Positions 23,337 to 36,700 of a stretch of 64,000 nucleotides of DNA are shown here, piece after piece. The notes under the pieces were generated by a model. That model was not told the DNA's origin. It ran no database searches and saw only the letters and a list, made by a program, of their open reading frames with translations. The translations under genes were made by a program, and so were the position numbers. This stretch comes from Tetragonia tetragonoides (lineage: Eukaryota; Streptophyta; Magnoliopsida; Caryophyllales; Aizoaceae): positions 7,409,501-7,473,500 of the forward strand of contig CM076153.1 of assembly GCA_038025085.1 (NCBI GenBank), written 5' to 3'. Every line of letters begins with the position of its first letter. Positions within the stretch are counted from its first letter, which is position 1.

Positions 23337-26300
23337 CTAGGAGCTTGAGAAGAACTCACGGGCCTCGTAGTAACGGTCGAGGACAACATTATACAGAGGG
23401 TGAGTTGGTTCCAGAAGATTGGAGTATGGACCAAGCACTTCCTGGGGCAAAGGAGAAGAGTCAGCATCCCGCAAACCACTATGTTGACATACAGAGAGGC
23501 CACTTAAGCAATAGCAAGTGTGGTAGAAATCCCTTCCCTTCCCAGGTTTGTCTCTAAGCCCTCCGTCCATCACCTGCAGCAATCAGATTCATTTCAGAAA
23601 ACTTGACAAAAATAAAAATTAAATTAAATATTCTCCTTTTTATTTCTTTTCTTTTCCTTTTGGTGAGTTTGACTTTGTGTTAACTGTTCTTTCTTTTCTC
23701 TCATTTTTTTTGTTTTTTTTAGGGGTGGGGTGGGGTAGGGGGGGTGGGGAGGGGTCAGGGGTTACACAATCAAATCTGATGATTTGCAAAGAGCAGATGA
23801 CAAATAAGCAAGGTTTCAGAGGGCACAATCTACAACAGAAACCAAGCCTCAAGACACTAGGTGGAACCAGTTATATAGATTTTTGCTAAAATAGTAAGTG
23901 AAAATGTTGCTGATGAGAAGTTTTGACTAATAATTTCAACTAGCTACCTACTATGATAAGTTGAGGGAGGGACTTGAAACTTGGGAGATGGATTGCACGG
24001 AGGACATCTTGAGCAATATGAAATGTACTTTACATAATCTGAAAGTTAATTCATCCATATGACTTCACACATTAGCTGGACTGCTGGAGAGTATTTGTAA
24101 TACACCAAGTAGAGGTGCAACATTTCTCTGAACTATAGACTAGTCGGCTACAAACAGCTAGCCAATTAAACAGATAACACACACACACACACACCCAAAA
24201 AAATCTACAATGAAAAACGAGCATCAACATATTCGAAAATTAAATCACCTGAGAACATAGAATTAGGTACTGCTGCAAAGCAAAGTTATGAAAGAGAGGT
24301 CCAATATCAGCAGAATGTTTGACAAAATCATGACCTATGTTGGAGAAACTTGCAACATCTGGAGCACATTGTATGCCTGCAGGAGACAGAAAGAGCACCA
24401 CTAAAATCCAATGCTCATGTAAAAGAACATTTTACATAGTATAGTATCAAGCAGCAGAAGGAAGTGAGATGTGACAAAGATATAAACAACGTAAAGTTGC
24501 ATAATCTTCTTACCTTCCTGTTTCATATGGTTTCTGTCTAATTGACTGGTCCCTTCAGGTGATGAGTTTTTTCCCATTAAAGAATCAAGCAATCTTTGAG
24601 CTAAAGGAAAGATACCGCCCTATATCAATTTCCGTATGTCAGTTCATTCCTTGTAACTAAATACACCAATTCAGCTTTGAGCTCAAAGTCACCTGCCAGA
24701 AGGAATAGCAACCATCTACCAACTTGTTTGTCCTGCCCTGAAATCCACCCTCAACTCCTTGACGAAATACAACCCAGTTCTGACACCATAAAATAATGAT
24801 CAGAAACATTGAAATGTTTGCGGAAGCAGCAGCACAATCCGACTCTTCATATCCTATTGACGCATATTTCATTTCTCCTTTTTTAAAATACCAATCTTGT
24901 CTAAACAGTCAAGCAAGTGCATTTTGTCATGAAATGAACTTGAATTATTCACAACGCGCTTGTTTGGCTTACATTTTTAAGACGGTAATAGAAAGAGAAA
25001 GAGAAGAAAATCTATGGAAAACAACATGAGTTTTTTTTTTTTTTTGGAACAAAATGAGAGTATGGAACTAATAAATTTTTGATGTTGTTTGATTCAACTA
25101 CGAAATGAGCAAGGCTACAAAGGTTGCTGAATGGAGTCGTATTCTCAGGCGAGATAGAGAATAAAAAAGAGGGGGAGGTGAGGTGTAATAAATGTTAAGA
25201 TAGGAAAAATAAAAATGAAAAATGGGAGATCAGACTCGACAGAACTGACAAATGGGGAACTAGAAAGACGTAGCTAAACCGAAAAAGGTAACAATTAAGG
25301 TAGCTATCTTACAATTAATGCAGGTAAGTCCAATCGATGAGCCTCATTGATAAGAATCATTGTGGCCAGCCCACAAAAGGTATACCTAATTAAAGCGAAC
25401 ACAAAGTATGTCAATGGTTACAGCTTACAACCATAAGGCACAAGGAGAAGGAAGGGTAACAGATATGAAAAAAATAAAACTTCTACATCATCACCACCAG
25501 AAACGTACCCACCATGAGCTTCAGAACCCGGCTCACCAGCAATGCCACCTTCATAAGTCTGACAGCTGGATAAAGATGTGCGTCATCTTATCATAAATTC
25601 AATATATAATCAGCAGAATTTGTTGGCAAACTCGGTGATTGTGACTTCACAAAAGATTGGAAACTCAACCAGAACGACTTTGTCAGCTATAATAGAAGCA
25701 AGATGTAACCAACCTTAGAATAAAGTCCCCAACATTTTTCACCAATTCATAATCCAAGATGTTCAAAATACTAGCAACCTGTTTAGCAAAAAAAATGTAA
25801 CCGCCATAAGCAAAGTTCCCAGAAATCAGCACGAGCAGGACTATCAAAACATAGAACTATAGCCTAGGCTTTGACAGCATAGCACAAAGATTGTTTAAGC
25901 TCAAGATTGCAATTATAGTTGCTACATCACAGAACGATAGTGTTACGGGTGTAGCATAACAGGTTGTGGCTGATTTATCGGCCATATCAGCTCTCCCGGC
26001 TATTTCTTAGCCATATCTGTCATTTCATCAGCGAATGACAGTCATATTGGTCATTTACCGCTATGTATCGGTCAATATGGCTAAGAAATTTGACACTCCA
26101 ATACATATCGAGGTTTTACGGATTACCAAGTCAAAAACCATCTTTTAGTAAAAAAAAAAGAATCCCAACCCGGATCGGCGCAGGACACCCGTCTTTGACT
26201 GTTTCAACAGGTGCGCAAACGACCTTGTAAACTATGTTACATGGACTCTTCATTTCACCTAGAGTACCCGTGCCGGACACTCAGACATGGGTATGGACAC

Positions 26301-29300
26301 TCGACACTTCATTTTCGGCCAAAAACATGCTAAATTTTGCAAATATTGTCGAGTCCGACACTTGGACACGTCCAGCCGAGTCCATTTAACATAGCTTGTA
26401 AATGGCTCAAACTTGGTCACATGTTGGGCACGTCTGGAATTTCAATTTCAAAGGCTGGATTCAATGTTGGACAAGCCCCCACTAAAAAACAAATGGAACA
26501 AGTAGGTGGATGCTGATTTTGCATAGAGATTGGCCTCAATGTATGGTCAAATGACATTGGATTTGGGTCAATTTTGTAGTTCATGTTCTACACATGGAAG
26601 CTTCAAAAAAAAGTTAGGGAGTGGTGATCAGGCAAGATGTCACCCATCTAGAGCGCCTACCGGGGACACGGCTTTGACAAAAAAAATTGCCGTAAGAGAA
26701 TGAAGGTAGAGGATCCTAGATTGCTTGGTCTTTTGCATTTCAGAGCTACTAATGCATGTGCATTTATTTTATTTACTTCTTTTAGCTACACGTAGTAACC
26801 ATATTTCATTTACTTCCTTTTTACTGTATTCATTTATGTGTTTGTTTATTATGCCTTCACCCATTCATTGTTTAGCTCATGCTTGCGTTCATTCAAAATT
26901 CTTTGAATTGCTTCAACTGTTTAAAAATAAAAAGTTCCAAGTTTTCTCTTGTGGGTCCATCGGAAACAACCTCCCTACTAGGCGACCAGCTAAGGATAAG
27001 GCTGCGTACATCTTGATCACCTCGGCGACATAAATATTGGGTTGTTGTTAATGTGTTCAAATGAAGTACTATTCAAGGGTCGGATTGTAATTTTGATCTT
27101 TCTAGAAAGAAACAACTTTCAGAATAAGCTTCCTGTGAGAAACAACGGATTGAACGGTATTGAAAGCAATAGAATTTGAGAGACAGACCAACAAGTGAGG
27201 ACCATATCATTATCGATACCCAGTTCCTATGACTGAATATGATGTCCATGTCACAGATATATAATGTTGTGATTAAAATGCTTCATTGCTCTCGGAACTT
27301 GTTTTTTCAAACAATTCAGTGTGGTGGAAATTTAAGTTCGCATAAATATAAATAGATCAGCTAGAGAAAGAAGTAGATGATCAAAAAAATCTTACTGAAA
27401 TTGCAGTATAGCAAGCCCTGACATCAATTTCTCCTTTATCATGCATCCTGAACACATAAAAAGCAATTAACATGTAAAATAAGACAGGGTTACATGGAAC
27501 CAACAGTTCAAAATATTAACCCCCCCCCCCCCCCCCAAAACAGAAAAACACAAAAATGATAGAAGAACATCAATCTTCCTCCGATCGTAATGCACTATAG
27601 CAAGATGGACCCCGCCAAGGGTGAGGTCTGTGGAGGTGCAAAAGACCCACAAAGTTTTGTTGTTTTAGACATTTGAATGAATGCATGAATTAATGGATAC
27701 ATAGTGAAAAAGCAATGAACAAGTAACGAAAAGAATTTTGAAAAAAATAAGAAAATAAAGAAAGCTGCACAACAAGACTTTAAAAAGGAGAAAGATAACT
27801 AATAACAAAATGCGAAAGTCATTAGCAAAGGTCCCTAGAATCCTCTATCTAGAATCCACTAGTCGTATCCTATCACGTCAAAGTTTCCTATTAAGAACAA
27901 TGTCCTCAGTATATCTAGTATTTCCAATGATAATGCACTATTGCCATAGTTGTACATTTCCCATCAAGTCGTACTCCCCAATCTCGTTTCCCACTAACTC
28001 AACTATCAATTGGGAACAATTCTATGAGAGAGATGTACTTTCCTCATATTGACAAACTAGAACCTAAAGTGGCAAACTTTTCAGGAGAAAGGGAGCACCT
28101 GAGACAGAGAAGTATATAAAATAAAAAATTAAAAAAGCAAATAAAAGCACAACTACAGTCTTAAGTTTGATGCAATGTATTGACATAATGGGCAGAGAAA
28201 AAGATTTACCACATCCAGCAGTCAAAAAAAGTCAGAAACATGCCACCTACTCAGGTGCTCATTATCAGCTCCAACTCCAATACTATATGGAAACATCACA
28301 TTAAATTGCATCTAGAAACAATAATATCACATCCGTTTCAATTCTTCCGAACTTTGGAGCTTTATACTGTTTCAAGGTTCTTTAATTTGCATTGGTTGGA
28401 CCCTTTAACTCAAAGAACAACTCAACAAGGCCCTTGAAAACTCCTTTGCATACTAATTAGAGGTATGACAGATTCAAAAGTGTAGGGGAGGAAGCTATTC
28501 AAGTGCCCAATTGCCGCAGCATTTACAACAAGAAACCAAGCTATTCCTGAACAATCCTAAACTTTACCTCATATATCTCATGCCCTCAGCTTTTTATCTT
28601 TTGATGAAGAACATATAATGGAAGAGAAGTTTAACATCCCAACCCTAATGTATTAACCCCTATTTCCCACTTAAACTCTTCAAAGCTTCAACCCAATTTT
28701 GGAATAGGCCAACCACCCAGAACTGGCCAGCATCAAAGTGACCAGACTGTCAAAAGTCAAAACTTAGTGGTAAAATCTGTATGAGATATATGACAAGAAC
28801 AAGAGCAACCATAGAGATGCAGGCAAAGAACTATTGAACAACACAAACAAGGAAGAAATATAGTGCTCTCTATATTAAAACACAAAATTTAACGCAACAA
28901 ATTCTTTAAAGCATTATTTGACCTACTAGACCAACTGCTAAAAGGCTGCCCAGGATCACACTTAGTCGCAAAACAAAAGAAACACTTCTAAGTTGCAGAT
29001 AAAGAATGACAGAACAGAATACATTCAGCAAGGAAAAGGATATCAAATATCCTGCATGTCAAGAAAGTTATCCTTGTAGGAAGAGAGAAATGCATGCTTA
29101 GAAGTGTCTGCCTATTTACCTGAAAAATCCTTTTGGGTCCTTCATTCTCTTCAAGAATGCGTACACTCTATCTCTGCATAACAATATAGATTCAGGGTAA
29201 ATGACACGAAGAATATGTATATGAATTATAAGTTTGAACCATTTCACTGATGGGTTCCATCAGAACCATCACAGATTTAAGGGAAATTAACGTATGGCAA

Positions 29301-31941
29301 GAAAGGAGTGAAGGACTAGGTTTGACAGCAACAACCGCACGCCCCAAACTATACTAGTTAAGATAGTCAGTTCCACCTAGTGTAAGACTTACACTCCTTT
29401 TCGAACCAAAGATTTGTATGGCATAGAATGATAGAAGTCTTACACCCAGTGGAGGAATGTAACACATACATATATAGGGGAAACACGAGAACACTCAATT
29501 GTTCTAATGCAGTAAACTGACCACCTATTGATAGAGGAAAGTGCTCGGTGCCCTCCCAATGTGATAAGTGAATTGACTGCTGCATATGTGGTTGCAAGAT
29601 GAGGCATCTGAGAAGTATGCAAATATGTCAGTCACTCAACACAGGAATTAGTGAAGCAATTTAAAACAACCCAGTCACTAACTGCGCAGGGACAGAGAAG
29701 AAAAACATGATTTACATGGATTTAGTCCATCCTTCAATTGAAAACAAAAACAAAAGTGCAAACTGCAAAAGAGAAAATCAGACAGAAATTTCACGTCAGC
29801 TAATGATGAAGCAAGTTGTCATTTAGAATCTCAGAGGGAATGCAACAGCTTTGTAACATACTTTCTCCATGTATGACCCATGCTATGCTTCTAGACAGGG
29901 AAGACCTGTAATCGTTTTCGAACTCAGAATTATGAACATTGTCTCTTTTCTAGGGGAACAACATATCACACATATTACGGCTATAATGTTCACTTTTCTG
30001 AACTATATCAGCCAACCCTTAAAACACAAAAGAAGTTGAGATGCAAGGAAGCATGGATACTTTTAGATTCAATGACAAATAATGATAAGTTATCGATTTG
30101 CAAAGAAAGATAATTAATAGTAACAATTCTTATCTAAAAAAAAGCAACAATTTGTTCAAGCCCTTACTACCAAGTAGGCTGTCAATTCATGATCCCATTG
30201 TCGTTTACTCAAAAAGAATCACTAAGCTTTGCCTTAATATGTGCACAAATAATAATAAAAAAATTAACCATTTACTTGCCTGTCCTGGTCCACCACCATA
30301 TCCACCATTTGGATCCTGCAGCCACACAAAAGACAAGGTTAAAAGAATAAATGCCTGCAATGGAGTTAGCATCATCACACCTGCTAGTTGACTATGAAAA
30401 TTCAGACACACCAAAAGCTAACTGGTTCTATTTGTACGATTAGAGGGGTTGTCAAGATTTCATCTCAAGGGGCGCTGACATTAGGATAAGTTTGAAAAAT
30501 AATATAATTATCTATATAAGATACCAAAAATGTGACCCTCTTCTATTTTATTTTGAACAGCAACTGTAAATATATATTTCTTTCAATCAATATAAAACTT
30601 TTTTTTACATTTTTATTTCACTAGCACGCTAGTTCCTTCGTAAAAGCACTATCATAGTCTTTAAATAATTTCCAACAATGTACCCTAAACTTCTCTGAAA
30701 TTGCAAAGAAAACACTAATGACAAAAGTTACATCTAAAACCTACTAAATAAAATAATTCTAGTGGCCATGAAATCTCAAAGAACTCATATTAGAGGATTG
30801 TTGAGGATCTCAGAATCACAAGGTAAGATCAAGTTGAGGATAATAATATACTAATATACGACAAAAATAAAAGTCACCTCTTCAATTTTTGTTTTATGTA
30901 TAGCTATGAGGCTCATAGCCTCGCAAATTCTTCTATCTTAAGATTCTTCTCCATTTTAATTAAACATCTCTTCTTTATCTCAAAATAATGGAATATCAAA
31001 TCACATAGATACCATATTAAAAAGCTGCAAATTAATTAAAGGACTTCTTATAGAAAAGCTAAGGTTAGATGAAACTCCAAACCTGACACCTGGTGAGAAA
31101 ATCGACAACACCATTTTCTAATTCATCATCAATAGTTTCATCCAAGAGAGCAAGTGAATGAAGAATCCAATAGCAAAGCCACGGTCGACTGCACAAAGAA
31201 AAGTTAAAAATTAGCAACTCTAGTATAGAGTTGAAATAAAACTTGAAAACTCCTCTCTAATGACCAATAATATAGTGTAGAATTTATATTAACAATCCTG
31301 CGAGTTACTCAACCAACAATTGCACCACCAAATTAAGGAAGTCTTAACCCAAATTCTATGCAATGGATGATTCTCAACCAGTTTAAGCTAATTAACACCA
31401 ATTATCAGTAGGAACTTCTAGTAGTAGCATTTAATCGCTAAGTAATTTTTTTCCCCAACCCTTTTCAAACAATTAAACCTCTGATATTCACCACCTAGTT
31501 CTTCTAATCCTATTTCAACAATTCATTTCTTCAAATAGACATAATAACTGAGAAAATGAAGCAAACATTGAGCAATCAAACGAGATGGGCATATAAATAA
31601 ATCGCACAATAATCGATAGAGAAAGGGTTATATTACTTGGCATCGAGAACGCGAAAAGAAGGGGGAAGACGTTTGAGGCCATTGGTGAGATACTCGACGT
31701 GCTTATCGCTCGCAAGTTCCAACCTGAGAAACGACGAATATATCAGCTTTTTTGTTTAATTTACAAAGCGAGTTAGCAAAGAGAGAGAGAGAGAGAGGAG
31801 AGAGAACAGGTAATACATGACGGCTCTGGCATTGGGAGGGAGTTGGGTGAATTGATTGTAGATGTGAAAGACTTGGCCTTCAACCATCCATTGTTCTCTC
31901 TGTGTCACTGTTGCTGGGTTTGCTTCACCTGCTGTTTCCAT
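23337..31941 (-). CDS. FTB: Protein farnesyltransferase beta subunit (ERA1), 431 aa, 14 exons
   Basis: Catalytic beta subunit of the cytosolic farnesyltransferase that attaches farnesyl to CaaX proteins; ERA1 in Arabidopsis restrains ABA signalling. Exons: 31817-31941, 31637-31723, 31083-31188, 30280-30315, 29525-29607, 29120-29173, 27396-27447, 25714-25778, 25509-25565, 25313-25385, 24693-24779, 24514-24619, 24249-24376, 23337-23573; phases close to exactly 1296 nt. Visible family blocks are TVTQREQWMVEGQVFHIYN, RPWLCYWILHSLALL, GGYGGGPGQMPHLATTYAAV, DVRACYTAIS, YEGGIAGEPGSEAHGGYTFC and GGFQGRTNKLVDGCYSFWQ. Zinc ligands are expected at D268, C270 (VDGCYSFW) and H371 (DFYHTCYCLSGLS), all present. 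The acidic insert of the Arabidopsis protein between exons 12 and 13 is shorter here. The start METAGEAN is the only ATG fitting homologues. Intron 4 uses a GC donor. Introns 6 and 7 exceed 1.6 kb and hold repeats. Confidence 0.96.
26040..26480. repeat. Dispersed repeat DNA in FTB intron 7
   Basis: The stretch contains forward and inverted copies of short words (ACCCGTGCCGGACACTC / GAGTCCGACACTTGGACACG) typical of old plant transposon debris. No border is clear. Confidence 0.3.
26925..27035 (+). mobile_element. SINE 3'-end fragment in FTB intron 7
   Basis: The words GGAAACAACCTCCCTACTAG and AAGGCTGCGTACATCTTGA match the conserved 3' domain of angiosperm tRNA-derived SINEs. No A/B boxes are recognised upstream, so it is a fragment. 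Confidence 0.45.
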
Positions 31942-32062
31942 CGCTGCTGCTGTTTCTGTTTCTCTCTCCTCTCTCTCAAAACAACAAAGAAAATGAAAAT
32001 AAAAAACCATTATCAATATTTAATAATATTACACTCAGAAAAATATTTTACAGTAATATTAA

Positions 32063-32468
32063 TCTTCTCTATATATATAAAGCTGGCATATTTCGTGAGT
32101 TTTGAGCCATGCCACATCATTAAATGTATTATTAGAATAATTTAAAAAAAAATAAAAATTGAGAGTTTGACTTGGGATGAATGACTAGAGTTTTATAAGT
32201 GTTATAACTTAATCTTTGTCGAAACTTCAAAAGCAAATGTAATCTTCTACACCTCTTCAAAAAAAATAATATTTGTACAATCATATTCGCATCGGAAAAT
32301 ACTTCAAAATGAGATGCATTTATAATATGTTTAATCTTAACGTTTTCAAATTTCAATTATGATAAATGTATTTTAAAATATATAATATTGAAGAATTAAA
32401 AAACAAGGAAAATAATAAAAAAATATATATATAACTTAGCTTGTGCATCGCACGGGCATCATTACTAG
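32063..32468 (+). mobile_element. Short non-autonomous Helitron, 406 bp, immediately upstream of FTB
   Basis: The 5' end is TCTTCTCTATATATATAAAG preceded by A, with TGCCACATCATT shortly inside, as in plant Helitrons. The 3' end has a small hairpin (GTGC-ATC-GCAC, extending to GGG) eight bases before CTAG, followed by T. Insertion between A and T with no target duplication fits the Helitron rule. Its 3' end resembles that of the larger element ending at 47,798. It sits about 120 bp upstream of the FTB start codon, so it may overlie the FTB promoter. Confidence 0.7.
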
Positions 32469-32503
32469 TATCAATCATTTGCCTCACCTAAGCGAGAATT
32501 CTA

Positions 32504-33314
32504 AGAGCGTATCTTAATGTAAATCCTAAATTACTAAATGCAATATTTTTGTCTCAATAATTCCTAAAATACCCTTTTTATTTACAAACCATATTCCTCC
32601 TCCTTATTCTTTTTCCTCTAAGAAATCTCTCTTTTATACATTGAAACAAAACCTAGACTTTAATCCACATGGTTATCGTTTGATCAAGAATAAAATTTTA
32701 ATTAAAATAACAATGATTTTCAGGTAATCAAAAAAAGCATATTTTTTTTCAATTATACCTTGTTTAGGTTATGGGTGGTTTTAACTGGTGGTTGATGGTT
32801 TAGGGTGCTGGTGGCTGGGGGCACAAGATTGGACGGCAGTAGGGGCTGTCGCAGGGAGGGTGGGCTGACGGGTGGTGGGGCTGACCAATGTGGAGGCTAA
32901 TCGGGGGGCTGACGGGGTGGCGTGGCCTGACGGGGGTGAAGGAGCTGACGGGTCACGGGTACATGGACGGAACCTGACCGGGGGTGGGGCTCTCCGCTGT
33001 TGACGGCGGCAGGGACGATGAAGGTCGTGATGGTGGGGTTGGGGTTTTTTTCCAGTTTTTGATTTGATTTGATTTTTTACTTAAAATTTTGTTTATTTGT
33101 TTTAGGGATTGATGACTCAAAGTTTAAAGAAGTTTAATTGATGTACAGTAATAATTTGAGAAACAGAACTGATAGAGAAAGGCAGGGGTGGAGAGGAATG
33201 GAGAAGTGATAGAGAGAAGAGGGAGAGTGGAAAATGGGTGAGAAAATTGTTAAGGGTATTACGGAAAAGAAGGATTTGCGTTTAGTAATTTGCGATTTAC
33301 GTTAAACAACTCCC
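32504..33314. mobile_element. TIR element with a G-rich interior
   Basis: Imperfect inverted repeats of about 75 bp bound the stretch. The left has AATGTAAATCCTAAATTACT and AAATACCC; the right, inverted, has AACGTAAATCGCAAATTACT and AATACCC. The interior 32,775-33,050 is strongly G-rich with repeated CTGACGGG and GGTGGGG-type words, unlike the AT-rich surroundings. I found no clear target duplication and no open frame of note. It could be a Mutator-like element carrying captured DNA. Confidence 0.5.
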
Positions 33315-33666
33315 AAAATAATTGGTTGAAACGTTTAGGTGTCTTAGCATCCTGTTTTGGATTTTTGAGAGGTTAATTTTCGTCAAATATTCAAAATCAT
33401 ATATAATGTTTTTCATACATTTCAAAAAATAACATAATTACATCATCAGATTCGGATCGAAAAATACTTCGCAATGAGATGCATTTACAATATGTTTAGA
33501 ACATATGTGTACGAATGTTAAGTTATGTTGCCACGTCATCAAAGTGCATAGAGTGATGCAACAATTAAAATGAGACGTACCACCTAAGAAAAGAGGATAG
33601 TACGCGCAACCTAAGCAAACCCAATAAACCCAAAAGTTTATCAAAATTTTGATAAAAAATAATTAT

Positions 33667-35955
33667 ATCACCCATGCCTTTGGTGTTCTGACCCTTACAC
33701 AAGTGTCCCGTAAAACGCCCTTCCAAACCTATCAGGGACCAGATAAGCAACCTCGAGGGCCTCCCATGTCCTCTATGGGTTTTATGTGCGATGTAATGCG
33801 AAAATATCTGCCTTCGTTCTCCCGGAAGCTCAAACAACGTGGATTATATATAGCATACGTTTTCGGCTTCCCGGGCCCCGGGTGTCATTTTTGCCCAAAC
33901 TTCTCCGGCGGTATATCATAACCCTAGAGGACCTCCAGTGCCCCAGGAGAGACATCCGGATCCCCAAACTTCAATATCACCCATGCCCTTGGTGTTCCGG
34001 CTCTTACACTAATGTCCCGTAAAACGCATTTTCAAGCCTATCAGGGACAGGATAAGCGACCATGAGGGTCTCCATGTCCCTTAGGAGTGTACCGTGCGAT
34101 GTGGTGTGAAAATATCAACCTTCATCTCGGGGCCTTCCAGGACCCCAAACAAACTTGGATTATTGCCTTCGTTTTCAGCTTCCCGGGACCCGGGTGTCAT
34201 TTTTGCCCTAACTTCTCCGCGAGGTCTATCATGACCTTAGATTTCCCTCAGTGTCCCCGTAGGGACATCCGGATCCCCGAACTTTGATATCACCCATACC
34301 TTTGGTGTTCTTGTTCTTACGCAAGTGTCCCGTAAAAAGCTCTTTTCCAAGCCTATCAAGGACCGGATAAGCGATCTGAGGGCCTCTCATGTCCTCTATG
34401 GGTGTTCCGTGCGATGTGGTGCGAAAATATCCACCTTCGTTCCAGGGCCTCCCGGAAGCTTAAAAAATGTGGATTATAGCCTACGTTTTCGGCTTCCCGG
34501 GCCCCTGGTGTCATTTTTGCCCAAACTTCTCCAGAGCGTCTATCATGACCCTAGATTACCCTCAGTGCTCCGGGAGGGACATCCTGATCCTCGAACTTCA
34601 ATATCACCCATGTCTTTGGTGTTTTAGTTCTTACACAAAGTGTCCCGTAAAAAGCCCTTTCAAGCCTATCAAGGGCTGGATAAGCGACCCCGAGGCCTCC
34701 CATGTCCTCTATGGGTGTTGTGTGCGATGTGGTACGAAAATATCAACCTTTGTTCCGGTGCTTCCCAGAAGCTCAAAAAACGTGGATTATACCCTTCGTT
34801 TTCGGTTTCCCTGGGCCCAGGTGTTATTTTTGCCCAAACTTCTCCGGGGGGTCTATCATGATCCTAGAGGACCCTCGGTGCCCCGGGAGGGACATCCGAA
34901 TCCCCGAATTTTGATATCACCCATGCCTTTGGTGCTCCGGCTATTACACCAGTGTCCCGTAAAACACCCTTCCAATCCTATCAAGGACCGGATAAGCGAC
35001 TCTGAGGACCTCCTATGTCTCCTAGGGGTGTTCCGCGGAATGTGGTGTGAAAATATCCACCTTCGTTTCGGGGCCTCCCGTAAGCCCAAAAAAATGGATT
35101 AGCCTTTGTTTTCGGCTTCACGGGACCCGGGTATCATTCTTGCCGAAATTTCTCCGGGGGGTCTATCATGACCCTAGAGTACCCTCGGTGCACCTGAAGG
35201 GACATCCGGATCCCCAAACTTCGATATCACCTAGCCTTTGGTGTTTTGGCTCTTACATCGGTGTCCCGTAAAATACCCTTCCAAGCCTATTAGGGACTTG
35301 ATAAGCGACCCCGAGCGCCTCCCATGTCCTCTAGGGGTGTTCCGTGCAATGTGGTGCGAAAATATCCACCTTCGTTATGGGGCCTCCCGGAAGCTCAAAA
35401 ATCGTGGATTATAGCCTTCATTTTCGGCTTCCCGGGGCCCGGGTGTTATTTTTGCCCAAAATTCTCCGCGGGGTCTATCATGACCCTAGAGGACACTCGG
35501 TGCCCCGTGAGGGACATCTGAGTCCCGAATTTCGTTATCACCCATGCTTTTAGTTCTCCGACTCTTATACACCAGTGTCCCGTAAAACACCCTTCCAAAC
35601 CTATTAGGGATTGGATAAGCGACCCGAGGATCTCTCATGTCCCGTAGGGGTGTTTTGTGCGATGTGGTGTGAAAATATACACATTCGTTTTGAGGCCTCC
35701 CGTAAGCCCCAAAAAGGTGGATTATAGCCTTTGTCTTCAGCTTTTCGGGGCTCGGGTATTATTTTTGCCCAATTTTCTCCGGGGGGTCTATCATCACCCT
35801 AGACTACCCTCGGTGTCCTGGGAGGGATATATGGATCCCCGAACTTCGATATCACCCATTCCTTTAGTATTCTGCCTCTTACACAGGTGTCCCGTAAAAC
35901 ACCCCCCATATCAGGAACTTGATAAGAGACCCCGAGCGCCTCCCATGCCCTTTAG
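33667..35955 (-). repeat. Satellite array 2: about 7 copies of the ~312-bp unit, inverted relative to array 1
   Basis: The word TGTCCCGTAAAA recurs at about 33,703, 34,012, 34,327, 34,640, 34,957, 35,262, 35,577 and 35,890. The plus strand reads as the reverse complement of array 1 (TCTATCATGACCCTAGAGGA, GATATCACCCATGCC). Units belong to the variant with GTAAGAGCCGGAACACCAAA and GGCTATAATCCACG when read forward, the same as array 3. Open frames in it are not genes. Confidence 0.95.
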
Positions 35956-36670
35956 GTAGTGTAAGTGCGAGGCATGACCTGATCGGCATGTCTTTTGCCC
36001 CGTATGACACATGCACTAAAACAAAGAGGGTCGACCCAAAAATGATCCAAAGCTATAGAGCGCTTGAGGACTGAGGTCGTGCCTGGGTGTGCTCATGTCG
36101 TCTCGTCGTGCTTGAGGCAATGTTGTGTCGTAACATGCATGTGGCCGACAGGCTTTGTGTCAATACCATATCACGTAGTGTTGTAACACCTTATCCTAAG
36201 TCGATCTAAATTCACGTCATGTCTATATGTATAATGTGCTCGTGCCGATCATGGTTGACTTGAGCACTACATTTTCTAAATTCATGCATGAGCCCAACCG
36301 AGGCCCGCTCATTTATACTTGGACTTGCTCCACTCAAACAGTTCCAAATAAAAGACGTGCCAGGTCAGATCGTGCCTTAGGCTAGCCCTCCCAAAACCAT
36401 CTTGGGAAGGCCATCTTAACTCATACCTAACCTAAGTACCCATACCTAAGTAGTGAAAAGTCTAATGGATACCTGAAGTACAGCTTTTGTTGTAGCCCCA
36501 CAATCCCCAGCTCCCACTACAATGTTTGAGAATCCAATCCAATAGAGAGTCCAAATTGAAAAAAGTTCCAACCTTTGTACTGTGAAACCTCTTTCCCCTG
36601 TCCGGCTGTCCCCAAATACTCCCTTTGACACTCCTCTTCACCAGTCCTCATCAGTAAACCTCACACCACC
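35956..36670. other. Right flank of array 2 and upstream region of the CASP-like gene
   Basis: From 36,000 to 36,300 the DNA is moderately GC-rich with GTCGTG/CGTGC words like those left of array 1. No gene seen. The last 200 bp is likely promoter and 5' UTR. Confidence 0.4.
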
Positions 36671-36695
36671 CTCTCTCTCTCTCTCTCTCTCTCTC
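36671..36695 (+). repeat. (CT)n microsatellite in the 5' leader
   Basis: About twelve CT dinucleotides end just before the start codon of the CASP-like gene. CT tracts are common in plant 5' UTRs. Confidence 0.9.
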
Positions 36696-36700
36696 CTCAA

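Noticed and set aside
33565..35959. Open frames up to 211 codons in array 2
   Set aside because: Satellite shadows, as shown by the repeated phrases [13 protein letters not shown] and similar in each unit.
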